From: Turritopsis dohrnii
Lineage: Eukaryota; Cnidaria; Hydrozoa; Anthoathecata; Oceaniidae
DNA length: 64,000 nt
Assembly (NCBI GenBank): GCA_027922465.2
Contig: BQMF02000066.1
Location: 558,001 to 622,000 of the forward strand
Reading direction: 5' to 3'
Shown here one piece after another: positions 1-11,587 of the stretch. Under the pieces are notes generated by a model. It saw only the letters and a list, made by a program, of their open reading frames with translations, did not search any database and was not told where the DNA came from. A program made the translations under genes and the position numbers. Every line of letters begins with the position of its first letter. Positions within the stretch are counted from its first letter, which is position 1.

Positions 1-849
1 TTAGATATTGAAGAAGCAAGTTATTATCGTTCACTGGAAATGTCACCTGATGGCAGTTATCAGATCCATTTTAAACGATCTCCTGGTTCCTGTTTCATAA
101 ATAATTATTTCGAAGATGGTTTACTTGCATGGGAAGCAAACATTGACATACAACCTGTTTTAGATTATTACAAAGCTGTAGCGTACATGTGCGCATATCT
201 GTCCAAATCAGAGGATGAATCTACAGAAGCAATGAAACAAGCAGCTAAAGAAGCACATGAAACAGGACAAACTGCTTATGAAAACATGAAATCAGTATCC
301 AAGGCTTACAGAACTCACAGAGAAATGTCAATCCAAGAAGCAGTTTCAATTGTTTTGCCAGAAATTTGGTTACGTAAAACATGTCCAGCAGTAACCTTTG
401 CAAATAGTAATCTTCCTGAAAACCGTTATCGAGTTTGCCGGAGCGAAGAAGAAATAGCAAATATGCCTGATAACGAGACTAATATTTTCAAAAGAAATAT
501 GTTGGACCGTTACATGGACAGACCAAACTTATCTTTTAAGAAAGGAAAATATGCCTTGATGGATGATCTATGTTTTGCCAAAATTCTCTCCAGCTATGTA
601 TTGGATGTAAGAGTCACTGATGAAGACGAAAATGACTGCCAACCAGAAGTTCTTGAAGATCTGTTGCTCGATGAAAAAGACGCCCGCCTACCGACTACTG
701 TCCCACTTATGTCATCAAAAAAACGCGTTAAATTGCGGAAAACCAAATGTGTATTAAGATACCATGTACCTAACAAAATAACGAAGCCAGAGGCCTATGC
801 TCATCATATGTTGTTCATGTTTTACCCTTTCCGAAATGAAACTGAATGA
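1..849 (+). pseudogene. Rep (HUH nuclease) C-terminal part of Helentron protein
   Basis: The frame is open from the first base, so this is the continuation of a protein that starts outside the window. The stretch DYYKAVAYMCAYLSK, encoded near 160-215, matches the two-tyrosine (Y2) motif of the Helitron Rep nuclease, which nicks and rejoins single strands during rolling-circle transposition. It is preceded by the typical RSPGSCFINNY and WEANIDIQP segments. The rest is the linker between Rep and helicase. It ends at a TGA at 847-849, but the same frame stays open right after it and runs into the helicase, so this stop is a nonsense mutation and not a real end. ORF confidence is high, activity is unlikely. 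Confidence 0.8.
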
Positions 850-2640
850 AAGGCTACATCCGGAACATATACAGAAAAAATATTAGATCCAGAAGTTTTA
901 GACGTCATCAACACTAACAAACAGATTTGTGAACCTTACGGTGAAATAGTTGACAATGCATTTGTTCATTTCAATGCAAACAATGCTAATGGCTTGGATG
1001 CAGCTGGAGAACAAGAAAACGATTCTGTAAGAGATGAACTAGAACAAAATGGAAACGAAGATGAGGAAGTTGACGATTTTCCTGAAGAAAATATTTGTGG
1101 AGCGCCGGCTTGTACACCAATTACAATTTCTGATGATGAAATGAATGAAAAAATCCGTTCTTTAAACAAAAAACAAAGAGAGATATTTAACTACATTAAT
1201 AAATGGGTGAGAACTGCAATGAAATCTTTGCAAAGCAAGGAAACACCAAAACAAGAACCTTTTCAAATTTTCATTACTGGGAGTGCTGGATGCGGAAAAT
1301 CACATCTACTAACAACTATCAAGATGTACTTACATAAAGCTCTGTCTTATGGTTCAGGTGAACACAACAAAGAGAGAATGTTAATGTTAGCACCAACTGG
1401 AGTTGCAGCTGTGAATATTGATGGTTCAACTATCCATTCAGCGTTAGGGATATTACCAGATCGAACGAGTGGTAAATGTGTTTCAAAATTAAGCGACAAA
1501 AAAAGAAGTTTGCTTAGACAAAAGTATAGTGAAGTTAAAGTTATAATTATCGATGAAATTTCCATGGTCTCAAACAAGCTACTTTTGTATATTCATCAAA
1601 GATTATGTGAGATATTTGGTTGCACTGAAGATCTTCCCTTTGCAGGAATATCAATAATTGCTTGTGGTGACTTTTATCAATTGCCACCAATTCAACAACA
1701 ACCTGTTTTTGCGGAATTTAATGATCATATGTTGAATGTCTTTCACTGTTTGCGATATTTCAAAATTGCTGAACTTACTGAAGTCATGAGACAACGAGGT
1801 GATCAAACATTCATCGATCTTTTAAACAATATTAGGTTAGGATTACTGACAGACAGAGATAGAGAAATACTACAATCAAGAAGAATTGAAATAGATGACC
1901 CAAACTATCCAAATGATGCTATTCATATTTGGGCTGAGAATGCTTTAGTTAATGAACATAACCAGAGAAAATTACGAGAACTACCAGGTTTTGAGTACGA
2001 AATTGAAGCCATCGATAAGTTGCCTGAGAATATTGCAGCAAGTGTTCTTGAAAAGATGTATCAGCGAAGTCAAATGGATACTGGTGGATTAGCTCAAAAA
2101 CTTTCATTAAAGATAAAAGCAAAGGTGATGTTGACATCAAATCTTGACGTCGAAGATAAACTGTGTAATGGTCAAATAGGAAGAGTTGAATATCTAAAGT
2201 TTGATCAAAGAGGTAACATAGTTACTATATATCTGAAAATGGATGATGAAGATATAGGGGTAAAAGTCATTAATAGTGATCCTTTTGGAAGAGCTCACAG
2301 CTTAGTCCCAATCAACAGAGTTGAAAAGGAAATAAAAATAATAGAATAGTTTATCATCTCCAGTAATAAAAAGGCTTCAATTTCCATTAGTACTTTCATG
2401 GGCTTGTACAGTACATAAAGTTCAAGGCAAAACATTCCCCAAAATAGTGTTCAGTCTTGATATGCTTCGACAAAAGCGATTTAATTCTGGTCAAGTTTAT
2501 GTTGCTTTAAGTCGTGTAACGTCTTTAGCTGGATTGTATATCTTAGGAGACATTGATAAGAAACATGTTACCACCGATCCAAGAGCAACTGCTGAGTATG
2601 GATTTATGAGAGAAAATCTATCTCTAGATTATATAAATTC
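850..2640 (+). pseudogene. PIF1-type helicase domain of Helentron protein, frameshifted
   Basis: This is a superfamily 1B 5'-3' DNA helicase. Walker A reads GSAGCGKS (about 1281-1304), followed by APTGVAAVNIDGSTIHSALG, Walker B VIIIDEISMVS and the motif GDFYQLPPI. The frame is continuous with the Rep part at 1-849. It closes at a TAG at 2347-2349, while the expected last motifs ([15 protein letters not shown], then [10 protein letters not shown]) continue one frame over from about 2348. A one-base indel near 2346 therefore breaks the helicase before motif V/VI. An acidic spacer lies at about 1020-1110 before the helicase core. Confidence 0.85.
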
Positions 2641-3309
2641 AGAAAGTTCAGAAGAAGTCCTGTCAATTTCATTACTTAATGTTCGTTCTCTTTCGAAACA
2701 TGCGATCGATGTTAAGCATGATAATGTGCTTATGGAAAGTGATGTACTTTGTTTTACTGAAACTCAATTGACATCCAACATGGACACCACATATCAAGTA
2801 CTTTGACTCCTTTTTCATTGGAATTCAACAACACTAGTAATGACAAGTTTTCAAACATTGCATTAGCATATAATGATGATGTCACACTGATCAATAATAT
2901 TTCCATTCCAGGAGCTTCTCTTTATACATTGTGTAAACCTGATACTTTCTCTGACCATCTGAACCTCATACTTTTATATAGAAAAAACAACCTAAGTCTA
3001 GCAAATTTTTTATATCTGATCCAACATTTGAGTAGCCAAGTTGACTTGGTCCATATAATTCTGGGAGATTTCAACATTAATGCCCTGCAATCAAATAACA
3101 CCATGTTGCATAATTATTTAAATGAGAATTATGTATTAACAAATGAAACTGCTACTCATATTTCTGGGTCATTAATTGATCATGTGTACATCCACAAAGA
3201 TCTTGCTAAACATACTGCCACTAAGATTTCTATGCATTTTGTTTACTATTCAGATCATGACGGAATTAAATTACAGATAAAAAAAAATAGACGCCACGTT
3301 GTGTTGTGA
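2641..3309 (+). pseudogene. APE-like endonuclease domain fused to Helentron helicase
   Basis: Right after the helicase motif VI the same frame goes on into an exonuclease/endonuclease/phosphatase fold domain: [13 protein letters not shown], then [11 protein letters not shown] (catalytic Glu). After a frameshift near 2803 come ILGDFNINAL, GSLIDHVYI and YYSDHDGIKLQI (catalytic Asp/Asn and the final Asp-His pair). This fold is shared with the endonucleases of CR1/Rex-type LINEs and is known as the C-terminal domain of Helentrons. The break at 2803 makes it non-functional as read. The catalytic motifs themselves still look complete. Confidence 0.75.
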
Positions 3310-3839
3310 CAAAGCTTGAATTATATCTAAAATCAAATCAGTTCTCTAGGTCTACATTTTCAAATCTTAGTGTAAGTATTGTATATATATTAAGAGGAAT
3401 CACAATTTTTTCTGCGATTTTGCTTACTAAAACACTTTATTTTACCAATTAAATCAAAAATAAAGAAATAAAACCTGAATCAACATTTTCGTTTAAAAGC
3501 TCTTGTTTGAGCACGTAAAAAGGACTTTGGGATAAATGTACGTCAAATAGAAATGCTCGAGTTTTGTCGCTGAAATAACTATATACAAAAGGCAATATTT
3601 TTCGGTTCAAAATCAGAAACTTTCATTCTTAGCATTAATTCTTGAACAATAAGTCTTCGTAATTTAATAATCTAATTGAAGGAATATTCGAAGTTTTTAT
3701 GTTAAATCTTAGTTTTCTTTGGCGCTGAAGGCCTTAGGGCCTCTTGTTATTATCAATTTCTAAATCAAGGTTACTTTCTACATAACTTGAAACCACGGTT
3801 TGGCATTTTTTTCTAATGTGACATTATTTTCTATTACAG
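3310..3839. other. Spacer between Helentron and YR gene, with dispersed repeat
   Basis: No coding sequence is seen. It should contain the Helentron right end, which I cannot place. Bases about 3670-3752 match 10238-10320 (ending in the palindromic AGGCCTTAGGGCCT type sequence). Bases 3790-3839, which end in a good 3' splice site (TTTTCTATTACAG), match 45134-45183. Confidence 0.5.
3670..3752 (+). repeat. Dispersed repeat, copy 1 (see 10238-10320)
   Basis: The block GGAATATT..GTTTTTATGTTAAA followed by TTTCTTTGG.GC and AAGGCCTTAGGGCCTC recurs at 10238-10320 in the same orientation. The second copy sits just inside the left arm of a foldback element, so this may be the end of a related element. 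Confidence 0.5.
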
Positions 3840-5960
3840 GCATCTTTAACATTCGGAAGGAAAGGAGCGATAGAGTTGCTGATGAGGCTGAGAACAAGAA
3901 ACCCAGGTCGTATCGATCTTATATTTGTCCCATATGTGCAGTTGTAACCAAAAGGATACATGATCATTTAGCTAGAAGTTCACATTTTCTGAACAAGGAT
4001 CCAGAAAGATACCGATCTACGTTGGCAGCAAAAATTCCTTGCGAGGAAGAGATTATTCAAGTAAAATGGCCAATGAAAAGACCGATAAAAAGCCAAAAGT
4101 ATGGGAGGTCAAATGAAGAGGATGAAAGTTCTGATTCTGAAGCATCTATAACTTCTGAAATGGATATACCAAGCATTGATGACACTGAAGGTGCAGTAGA
4201 AGAAGTAGAAGAGCCAGAATTTAGCAGATATTTAGAGGTTTTCAAGCAATACCATATGAGTCATTCAGGTGGTAGAAAAGACATTAAAAATGCAAGTAAC
4301 GAGGCTATATATACCTTTTGACATTGGGTCATTTCTTTGATTTCCTCATTCGATCCATGGTTACCCCTAACGTACCCAATACCTTTCCAGTTAACCAGGT
4401 GACTGTGGACCAACTTAGAGTTTGTATGGATGAAGTGGCAAAATGGCGTTCAGCGTTAAGGCCTGAAGAAGAGCTTAGGAAATATGATGTTATGATGAAA
4501 GATGGGGATAATCTTATCTCTAAAGAAGAGTTTTGTGCTGTTTTGAAAAGTCCATTTTACTTGGAAGTCATGAAAATGATCACAAAAATCAAAAGTACAT
4601 ATGAGAATAGAGCCGATGGCTATACGGTTACTCGTGATTCGTTTACCAATGTACGGGATAGCTTGTTTTTCAACTTGATCATAATCAACATATCTCGATC
4701 TGGTGCTGTAGCCAATATGACGTTAGAGGAGTACAGAAATGGTAAATATAGTCCGACTGGTCAATACGTTGTGTTAGTAAAGAAACACAAGACAGCAAGA
4801 AGATATGGGCCATGTCAAATAGCTGTTAAGAAAGGAGTGAAGGAAGCATGTGATGTTTACGTGAACATCATAAGAAACGCTGTGCCTGGAAAAAAGTCTT
4901 CATTCATGTTCATCACATGGTCTGGTTGTCAACTTGAATCTGGTGGGGTCAGCACACAATTAAATTCGTTCTTTTTGAAGTGCCTTCCTAACGATGATAG
5001 AAGTAAGAACATCAGTGCAACACTTGTGCGAAAGAGTCTGCTCACTTTTTTCTATGATGAGCGGCCAGACATGAAAGAAGAATTAGGGCAGTTGATGAAG
5101 CACAACCCACAAACCGGATCCCGGTTTTATCATTTGACACGTTTGAGGAAAGAATGTGTTGCAACTTCTGAAAAAGTAGATGAAGTTTTATTCCATAGTG
5201 ATGCAGACGAAGAGAGGCCGGATAAAAAGCGAAGAATGGGAGATATTGAAAAAACAGCATCGAATGAGGAGGATGATGAATTCGAAAAAGATAGTGACCA
5301 AGATTATGTGGTGGATGATGCCATTGAAAGTCGTAGGCATGTTTGGTCGATGGAAGAAGAGGAGGCACTTATTGATCTTTTTGGTGATACTGTTTTAGAA
5401 ACGTGGCATATGCCTTTAATACGTCAGGTATGTTTAATCTAGTCTGCTTTGTTTTGATGCTTAATTTGGTTTTAAATGTGGCAAATTGTATTAATCAATG
5501 AACAAAAAACTAATATGCCAAAATTTCTACGGAGGCTTTGAAAGGGTGTGGTTGTTTCTTTCATAACGTTCATTTAAAAATTGTTGATCACTTTTTTATA
5601 ATCTTGCTTCCACAAATCAACTATTGAAAGGAATTTCATCAAAAAAAAATATATAACAAACTTCATCAGCTGAAAAGAGCAGGAAGATTTGAAGGGGAAA
5701 AGAAAGAAGAACAGGTGATCCAAGCTGAACAGGCTTCCATTGCATCAAATAAAGTTTCGTTCCATCCAGATCAAAGCGTGTTTATTAAAGAACTGTTCAA
5801 GCGAGAAGTCCGTGGTAGTGGGTCTGTCACACTCAGTGCCGTAAAAAAAGTTCTGGACAACCATTTCACTGCTCGTCAACGATTGGCGCAATTTACCAAT
5901 AATCAAATTGTAGCTAAAGTGCGATACGAAAGGCAGCGGTACCGGCTTAATCGCACGTAA
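3840..5960 (+). pseudogene. Zinc finger / tyrosine recombinase / SANT protein (Crypton-type), split by intron and frameshift
   Basis: Domain order: a C2H2-like finger (YICPICAVV..HDHLARSSHF, about 3920-3990), an acidic linker, an alpha-helical core-binding region (about 4320-4650), a tyrosine recombinase catalytic domain (about 4650-5160), an acidic Lys-rich stretch, then a Myb/SANT-like domain. Candidate catalytic residues are Arg in ISRSGAVANMTLEEY, Lys in KKHKT, His in MKHNPQTG and Tyr in SRFYHLT. A phase-0 intron at 5428-5630 (CAG/GTATGT to GAAAG) interrupts the SANT domain, which resumes as YNKLHQLKRAGRFEG. The first exon starts at an acceptor (AG 3838-3839, phase 1), so a 5' exon is missing. 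A one-base frameshift at 4316-4321 separates finger and recombinase. Such proteins are common in cnidarian and fish mobile elements; assignment to Crypton proper is inference. Confidence 0.7.
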
Positions 5961-6520
5961 TGATTTTCATTATTTTCATTGCAACTTAACCTATTAGTAG
6001 TATGTTTTTCCTTTTATGTTAAGGTCTTATATTGTTCTCTTAAATGAGAGTAAAGCAGAGGGGAATCCAAAATTTCTAGCATTTATGTTACTATCAGTGT
6101 AGTTTTTTGTTGTTGTTTTTTACTCCTACTCCTGTTTTTTATTCATTGTGATAGGTAGGGGACTTTTCTCTCGAGTTTTTTCGATATTTTAACATTCCAG
6201 GGGATTTTGCTAACAAACCGTTAATCGTATAGATATATAACGTTTTTCTTTTATTAATACCGTTACTTTAACAATTTTTATTTTTATTTCTTTTGTTTTT
6301 TTAACGTTACAACGTTATTCATGTAACGTTTCATAGTTTGGAGTGTCATTTACAATCAAGTTCCGCCTGAAAATATATTGTACCTGGCTTTTTTGAACAG
6401 AAGAACTATGCTTCATCGTTAAATTATTGCAGTGGATTCCCTTGCACATTGTAGTTCCTTCGGGCCTCTTATCATATGAAGTTCAAATACTGCGTTACGA
6501 TAGATATTTTTAGAAATGAG
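5961..6520. other. Non-coding AT-rich spacer
   Basis: No gene is seen. It holds poly-T rich sequence and several AACGTT-type motifs (6240-6340) and probably the 3' part of the YR element. Confidence 0.4.
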
Positions 6521-6529
6521 GTCTTAGCA

Positions 6530-7985
6530 GTCTTGTCTGAACAATTATGACATTTAAGCAGTCTTTGAGACGTCTCAATTTAATCGTAAAATGGTCGTTT
6601 GGTTTTGAGATCATTTTGCGACGTCGTAGGGACGTCTGAAAACGGGACATTGCAATTGGGATCCTTTTACGATCAATTTGGGACCTGATAAAACTTTTCA
6701 AATTTCATTCTGCAGTCATTAAACAGTATAAATCCAGTAATACTAACATGCTTATATAGAATTTACATTCGTATCGAATTCTGTTTATTGGTCGTGTAAG
6801 GGATGCTTTCACGACGTTTTTGGGACGTCTTTATACAGATTAAATAACGACCTTCGAAAGAATTATAAATTTTCAAAAGCGATTAGTCAACAAAGATTCA
6901 TCGAGTAGGTTTTACTACAGTTGCATGATTTAAAGAATTTAAAATAGACCAATCACAAATACGTAAGACAAAGAGAAATTCCCGGGTTATAAAATTCACA
7001 TGTGATATAGAAAGTTTCAAAAGCAAAGACTTTCTTGTACGAAAAGGTTAATACTGTTAATAATGAAACATGTAACATAAATTTCGATAAAAGACGTTTA
7101 GATAAAACTTAGAAGAATTAATTAAACATGGCGTTTTGTCAAAGGTAAACTAGCAAAGTGTAAATGGAAAAACACCTTGAAACATACGATCCTGTGTTCG
7201 ATGAAATTAACGGTGAGTTTCTGTTTTCTGAATCTATTCGGTGGGTATATTTATACATATTTATACATTCTTGTTGAACTTAGTTTCAGCATTCCAGCAT
7301 CAGAAGAGCACTGTAGATGATGCTCAAAGATCTCCTGATCGATAATGAGGTTGGCAAAATTTCAAAAAGACTAGCCGAAGGGAGTCTTAAATGTGGAAAT
7401 ACATGTGATTCAAAATTTTATAACTTGATGACAAATTAGTTAGTATATGTTGAACTGTAAATTGTTGCGTTGTAAACTTTTAAAAAGAATTAAAAAGGAG
7501 ACATCCATTGAATTTGTATGTTTTGTTCTTTTGACGATCCCAACATAGATGGCCTATGATCCCAGGAAAAGGAGGTTGTTAATCGGACGTCTATACGATG
7601 TCGTTACGGCCAGAGATTGAGAGACGTCGAGACGTCGCAGTGAAGATGTGATTGGGAGGGTTTTCTTCGCGACCATTGAGCGACGTCTCAGGGACGTCCT
7701 ACGATTTCGTTGGGGTGTCATCGAGACGTCTCAGTGAAGATGTGATTGGGACGTCTTTTGAGATTCCCACTTCGCGACGTCTCTACGACGTCTGTACGAC
7801 GTGAATTTCATAATTCTGCGACGTCGTTACGATGTCGTTGGGATGTCATCGGGACGTCTCAGTGAAGATGTAATTGGGAGGTCTTTTGAGATTCCCACTT
7901 CAAGACCATTTTGCGACATCTTAGGGACGTCTTGGAAAGACGTCTCTACGACGTCTTTACGACGTCTTTGTGCCCGCTGGGATAG
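6530..7985. repeat. GACGTC palindrome-rich repeat region
   Basis: Clusters of GACGTC and its variants occur at 6560-6650, 6810-6830 and densely at 7585-7975. In the dense part the 18-mer GTGAAGATGTGATTGGGA recurs at about 7640, 7733 and 7862, showing degenerate tandem units of about 90-130 bp. The cluster ends at GACGTCTTTGTGCCCGCTGGG. A related array with a similar end lies at 46560-47015. The middle (6850-7550) has no recognised gene. A short ATG frame at 7164 (17 codons) followed by a GTGAGT is too little to call. Confidence 0.6.
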
Positions 7986-10104
7986 AGGGAAATCAGCTGA
8001 GTAAAAAGAACTGATTTAATTTAGCAACTTCCCAAACGTATTTATAGCTCTGTGTACCATAATCATGAAATTGTTTTGCTTGCTACTGTTTCGTGCTACC
8101 TGCCTCTTATTGATTTTTGAAATACCAATCATTTATAGCACATGAAACTCAAAATTTTCCCCAGTTTTTCGCGGAGGCTATTTCTCATATAATCGTATGA
8201 CTGATTACAGATCAGAAAATAATTGTTCAATACGTTCACTACATTTGGGCGATTTTGAGAAGCGTCAAAATAAACATCGGACTATTTATTCGAAGTTGCC
8301 ATCATAGTCATACAATTACTAATACTAAGAATACCTTAAGGGAAGAAACTATTCCGCAAAACGTTTAAATTTTCGTCGATTCGCGAAAATTTCTTCCGCA
8401 AAAAGTTCTTCTCGCTAAATTTCTGAGTTATTTTTGTATTTTTGCCTTAAATGTGCCGGTAAAATTGTAAGAATATGACATTCTGTTTAGTTTTGAAACC
8501 TTGAATAGTTCGGTATTGTAACACTATTTCTAAAAGGACTCACAAGCTATTTCCCAAATACCATTTGTCAACCAATGACTTAGAAACGATTTGTTATCGA
8601 AAGAAAGGAAACTTCTAACAATTTTATGTAGTTTATTAACAAAATTGAGTGATTTAAGAAATTCAGTATTGTCGCTCATTTAAATATTATACTATAAGGT
8701 ATATTTACCACACTCAGGCTTCTTTTACTCCGAACTCTTATTAAGTTATGCCTTTTGAACGGCAGGTTGAATGTAAAATCCAACCATGTTTTTAGTCTCA
8801 ATTCCAAAATCATAATGCCAAAAAAAACATTCTAAATATCTTACATATTGTTGTTTTACCAACCAAAACGTTCACTATAGGGAATTGCAAAATCTCCTAA
8901 TAAATAAGAAAAAATGAGGACCAATTACGTGACATCATCAGAAGCATTTCACCCTTCGCTTTTGTTAAGTGCATAGAGAGAATCATTCCCTTCAGAACCT
9001 CAGCCGTAAATATCAAAATAACATGATCAATTTCAGCTTCATTTTTCTTATAAAATTTGTCTTTATAAAAAGTACTTTAAAATGGACGAATTCTTAGGAT
9101 GTGTTCTGTAGTTTCATTTATTTCAAAGATATCCTGTTATACAATCAGTAAAAAGTATGCGATTTTGATTTGTCCCAGTAAATATATGGCTGTAATCTTT
9201 GTTAGGTCTTGTCTTGATTGCATCCCCTTAATCCTGTTTCCTTAACAAAATCAATAATTTGTCCGTTATTACAATTGCCTTCTTTTCATTTAAGTTTTTG
9301 TTACAGAACATTTGAATGCAGTCGGAAAGGAACATAAAAACGTACTGTGTTACATAGTGAATCAGGACTTACATACTTTTATTTTTGTTCGGTAAAGTAA
9401 CTTTGTATAGTAAATTTTGTATAATAATCATTGCGAGTGCCAACCATTCCGCAGCAACGTCAAACGTCCATCTTTGTGTGATAAAAGAAAAACCTGATAT
9501 TGTCATTTCCTCCAAAAACAAAGTCATATGGGCCTAAAGAAAATGGCTACTATACTGAAATTCTATTTTAATTTACCATAAAATAGCCACATTTCGGTGA
9601 TTAAATAGTTATTTTCATATGTTTTTATAATTTTTTGCTACACACGTCTGCCAACCATCATTTTAGCCACATGAAGTGATTTTTTCTCGAAAAAAATTAT
9701 TTTTTGTATTCTAGATGCCTTCGGAAGCTAAGGTTAAGTTAGAAATAGGTAAATCTACTGGATCTTCTTCACTGTCGTTTGATAATGATTTGCGGTTTTT
9801 TGATGGAGTGGAACTAAGGTTTTTTTAGTGAAATGGACACTTCAGCATACGACTTCAGCATTTTTTGAACACGTTTACAACTTAGGTTGTAATTAAATGA
9901 TTCGGTAATGCAACTGACAAATTCTGTTTGTGTCATATTTAACGTATACGCAACCTAGCAAAAATCCAAATAACATGGTTTACACAGTTAATATCCTGGT
10001 TGCTGATTTATATTTGATTTGAAGTAATTACGCTGTATTTTCATTACAGAAAGCAGTAATCTATGTCAGCCGACACTAAGTTGCGTTAACGAACAGGTTT
10101 CTAC
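7986..10104. other. Long non-coding stretch, no gene recognised
   Basis: Read on both strands without finding a protein family. The only structured part is 8330-8440, where AATACCTTAAGGGA starts a block rich in CGCGAAAA/TTCCGCAAAA. The same terminal motif recurs at 63759. Confidence 0.5.
8325..8445. repeat. MITE-like fragment starting AATACCTTAAGGGA
   Basis: Begins AATACCTTAAGGGAAG, followed by self-complementary TTCCGCAAAA, TTCGCGAAAA and CTTCCGCAAAA segments. The 63759-63840 block begins the same way and also folds on itself. The right end is not identified. Confidence 0.35.
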
Positions 10105-10108
10105 ATGG

Positions 10109-10145
<37 letters not shown>

Positions 10146-10850
10146 GAAGAAGAAAAAAATCGGAACTGACATTCGCCTATCTCGTGAAACTACTATGCCT
10201 CTTCGCTCGCTTACGCTCGCTGCGGGGGCAATAATTTAATTGCAGGAATATTGAAATTTTTATGTTAAACCTTTAAAGGTTTCTTTGCTGCCGACATTAA
10301 GGCCTAAGGGCCTCCTGTTTGTTTACACATAAAAATGAAAGAAAACATGTGTTGATTAATGCAAAATCAATTATGTACCTTTGCTTCCACATTCCAGTCT
10401 ACTTCCACATATCGGAATTAACAGAGCCAGTTCTTAAAATCATGCCTAATAATGCTTTTGGGAGCAAAACAGCACAAGTACAGTAAAATGTAGCTTTTTC
10501 ATATTATAACTTTAATTTAAGATTTAACTTAATTGGAAGAATTTATTTGTAGTTTAGTATTTAATATCAACTCTCCTTTCCAACGTTAATCCGATGTCAG
10601 TCCGATGTCAAAATTTGATATGGAATCGTTAACGCTCGCACAACATCGATTTTGGTCAAGCCACGTCAGCAATATTAATTTGACATATATCTAGTGTTGC
10701 ATTGATGTAATGTGTCCACTCGGTAAGTTTCATTAATTGCTCCCGCAGCGAGCGTAAGCGACCGAGGAGGCATAGTAGTTTCACGAGATAGGCGAATGTC
10801 AGTTTCCGATTTTGTTCATCATCATCATCTTCATCATCCTCTCACATTTC
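10105..10850. mobile_element. Foldback element with about 80-bp inverted arms and trinucleotide ends
   Basis: The left arm (about 10158-10240) and right arm (about 10733-10817) are reverse complements over about 80 bp. They share the core ACTATGCCTC and the GC-rich CGCTTACGCTCGCTGCGGG. Outside the arms lie a (ATG)n tract at 10107-10143 and its counterpart (ATC)n at about 10820-10845, so the microsatellite belongs to the inverted structure. There is no ORF. Bases 10560-10720 hold short CCGATGTC-type direct repeats. The superfamily is not known to me. Confidence 0.6.
10238..10320 (+). repeat. Dispersed repeat, copy 2 (see 3670-3752)
   Basis: Same order of segments as at 3670-3752, ending TTAAGGCCTAAGGGCCTCC. 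It is directly next to the inner edge of the left foldback arm. Confidence 0.5.
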
Positions 10851-11084
10851 GTGTTGATGTTACACGGTGGTATACAATTATTAGCTGACTTTGCTTTTTT
10901 CCCGTTTCAAAGCATGGTACTGTAAGTGGAAGACAGAGTGTTTTCTCGTATTTCTTTCCTAATTTATTATTATATTATACTATGTTATTTAGGAAGTTTG
11001 TATGCTAAAATTCCTTAGACATTTTTCATTTTACGTTTGTGTTGTTTTAGTACAGTGAACGACAAGGATTTTGAAGCACAGCTT

Positions 11085-11430
11085 AAAATCTGAAATTTTG
11101 CCAACCAACCAAACATTTTATTTTTTGTTTTTTATATATGTTTTAGCACTAAATCATTCAATAACTTTATTTAATGCACCGATTTTTGGCGGATCTTGCC
11201 TTAAAAAGATTTTAATTGGGTTTCTGTGTACGCAAGAAAGCCATATTCCAAATTGTCGTTCTTTGAGTTTTTCTTCTTTGACTGTCTTTCAAACCTAGTG
11301 TGATCATCATGATCAATAAAACCTTATATTTTTTATCTTGTTTTTTATGTAACTTTTGGGTATTTTTTGTTTTAAATCAAAGTTTGAAACGCAGATTTCT
11401 AATGGATTTTTCGCTTTAATTTTTTTTTTT
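11085..11430. repeat. Dispersed repeat shared with 62340-62645
   Basis: Many blocks match 62340-62645 in order and orientation: TTTTTGGCGGATCTTGCCTT, a GATCAATAAAACCTT-like segment, then AAAGTTTGAAACGCAGATTT and a poly-T tract. The AATAAA-containing segment suggests a copy of a transcribed 3' end or an element family with such an end. No ORF is convincing. Confidence 0.6.
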
Positions 11431-11587
11431 TTTTTGAAAAAGTTTGTTTCTTTTCTTTTGGCTCTTTCAGAATGTTTTTAACAAAACTTATTTTAATTAT
11501 AAAATACGTATCCATGGTTTCAGTTCACACATTTCTCTTGTTTGTAGCAAATACTTTCTGATATTACTTGTAAGCCTTATTTACAGT

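Larger units (their letters stand above)
1..3309 (+). mobile_element. Helentron (Helitron-type rolling-circle transposon with endonuclease), decayed, left end outside window
   Basis: Three domains follow one another on the same strand: the end of a Rep (HUH/Y2) nuclease, a PIF1-type helicase, and an APE-like endonuclease joined to the helicase C-terminus. This order is the hallmark of Helentron-type rolling-circle transposons. The frame is already open at base 1, so the element starts outside the window. It is dead: one in-frame TGA at 847-849, a frameshift near 2346, and another near 2803. I could not find the right terminus; it should lie between 3310 and about 3790. Confidence 0.85.

Noticed and set aside
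7164..7215. Short first exon (ATG, 17 codons, then GTGAGT)
   Set aside because: It is too short, with no partner exon in frame downstream; it lies between two parts of the GACGTC repeat region.
10107..10143. (ATG)n tract as poly-Met/Asp coding sequence
   Set aside because: It is the outer part of an inverted foldback structure and has no open flanks.
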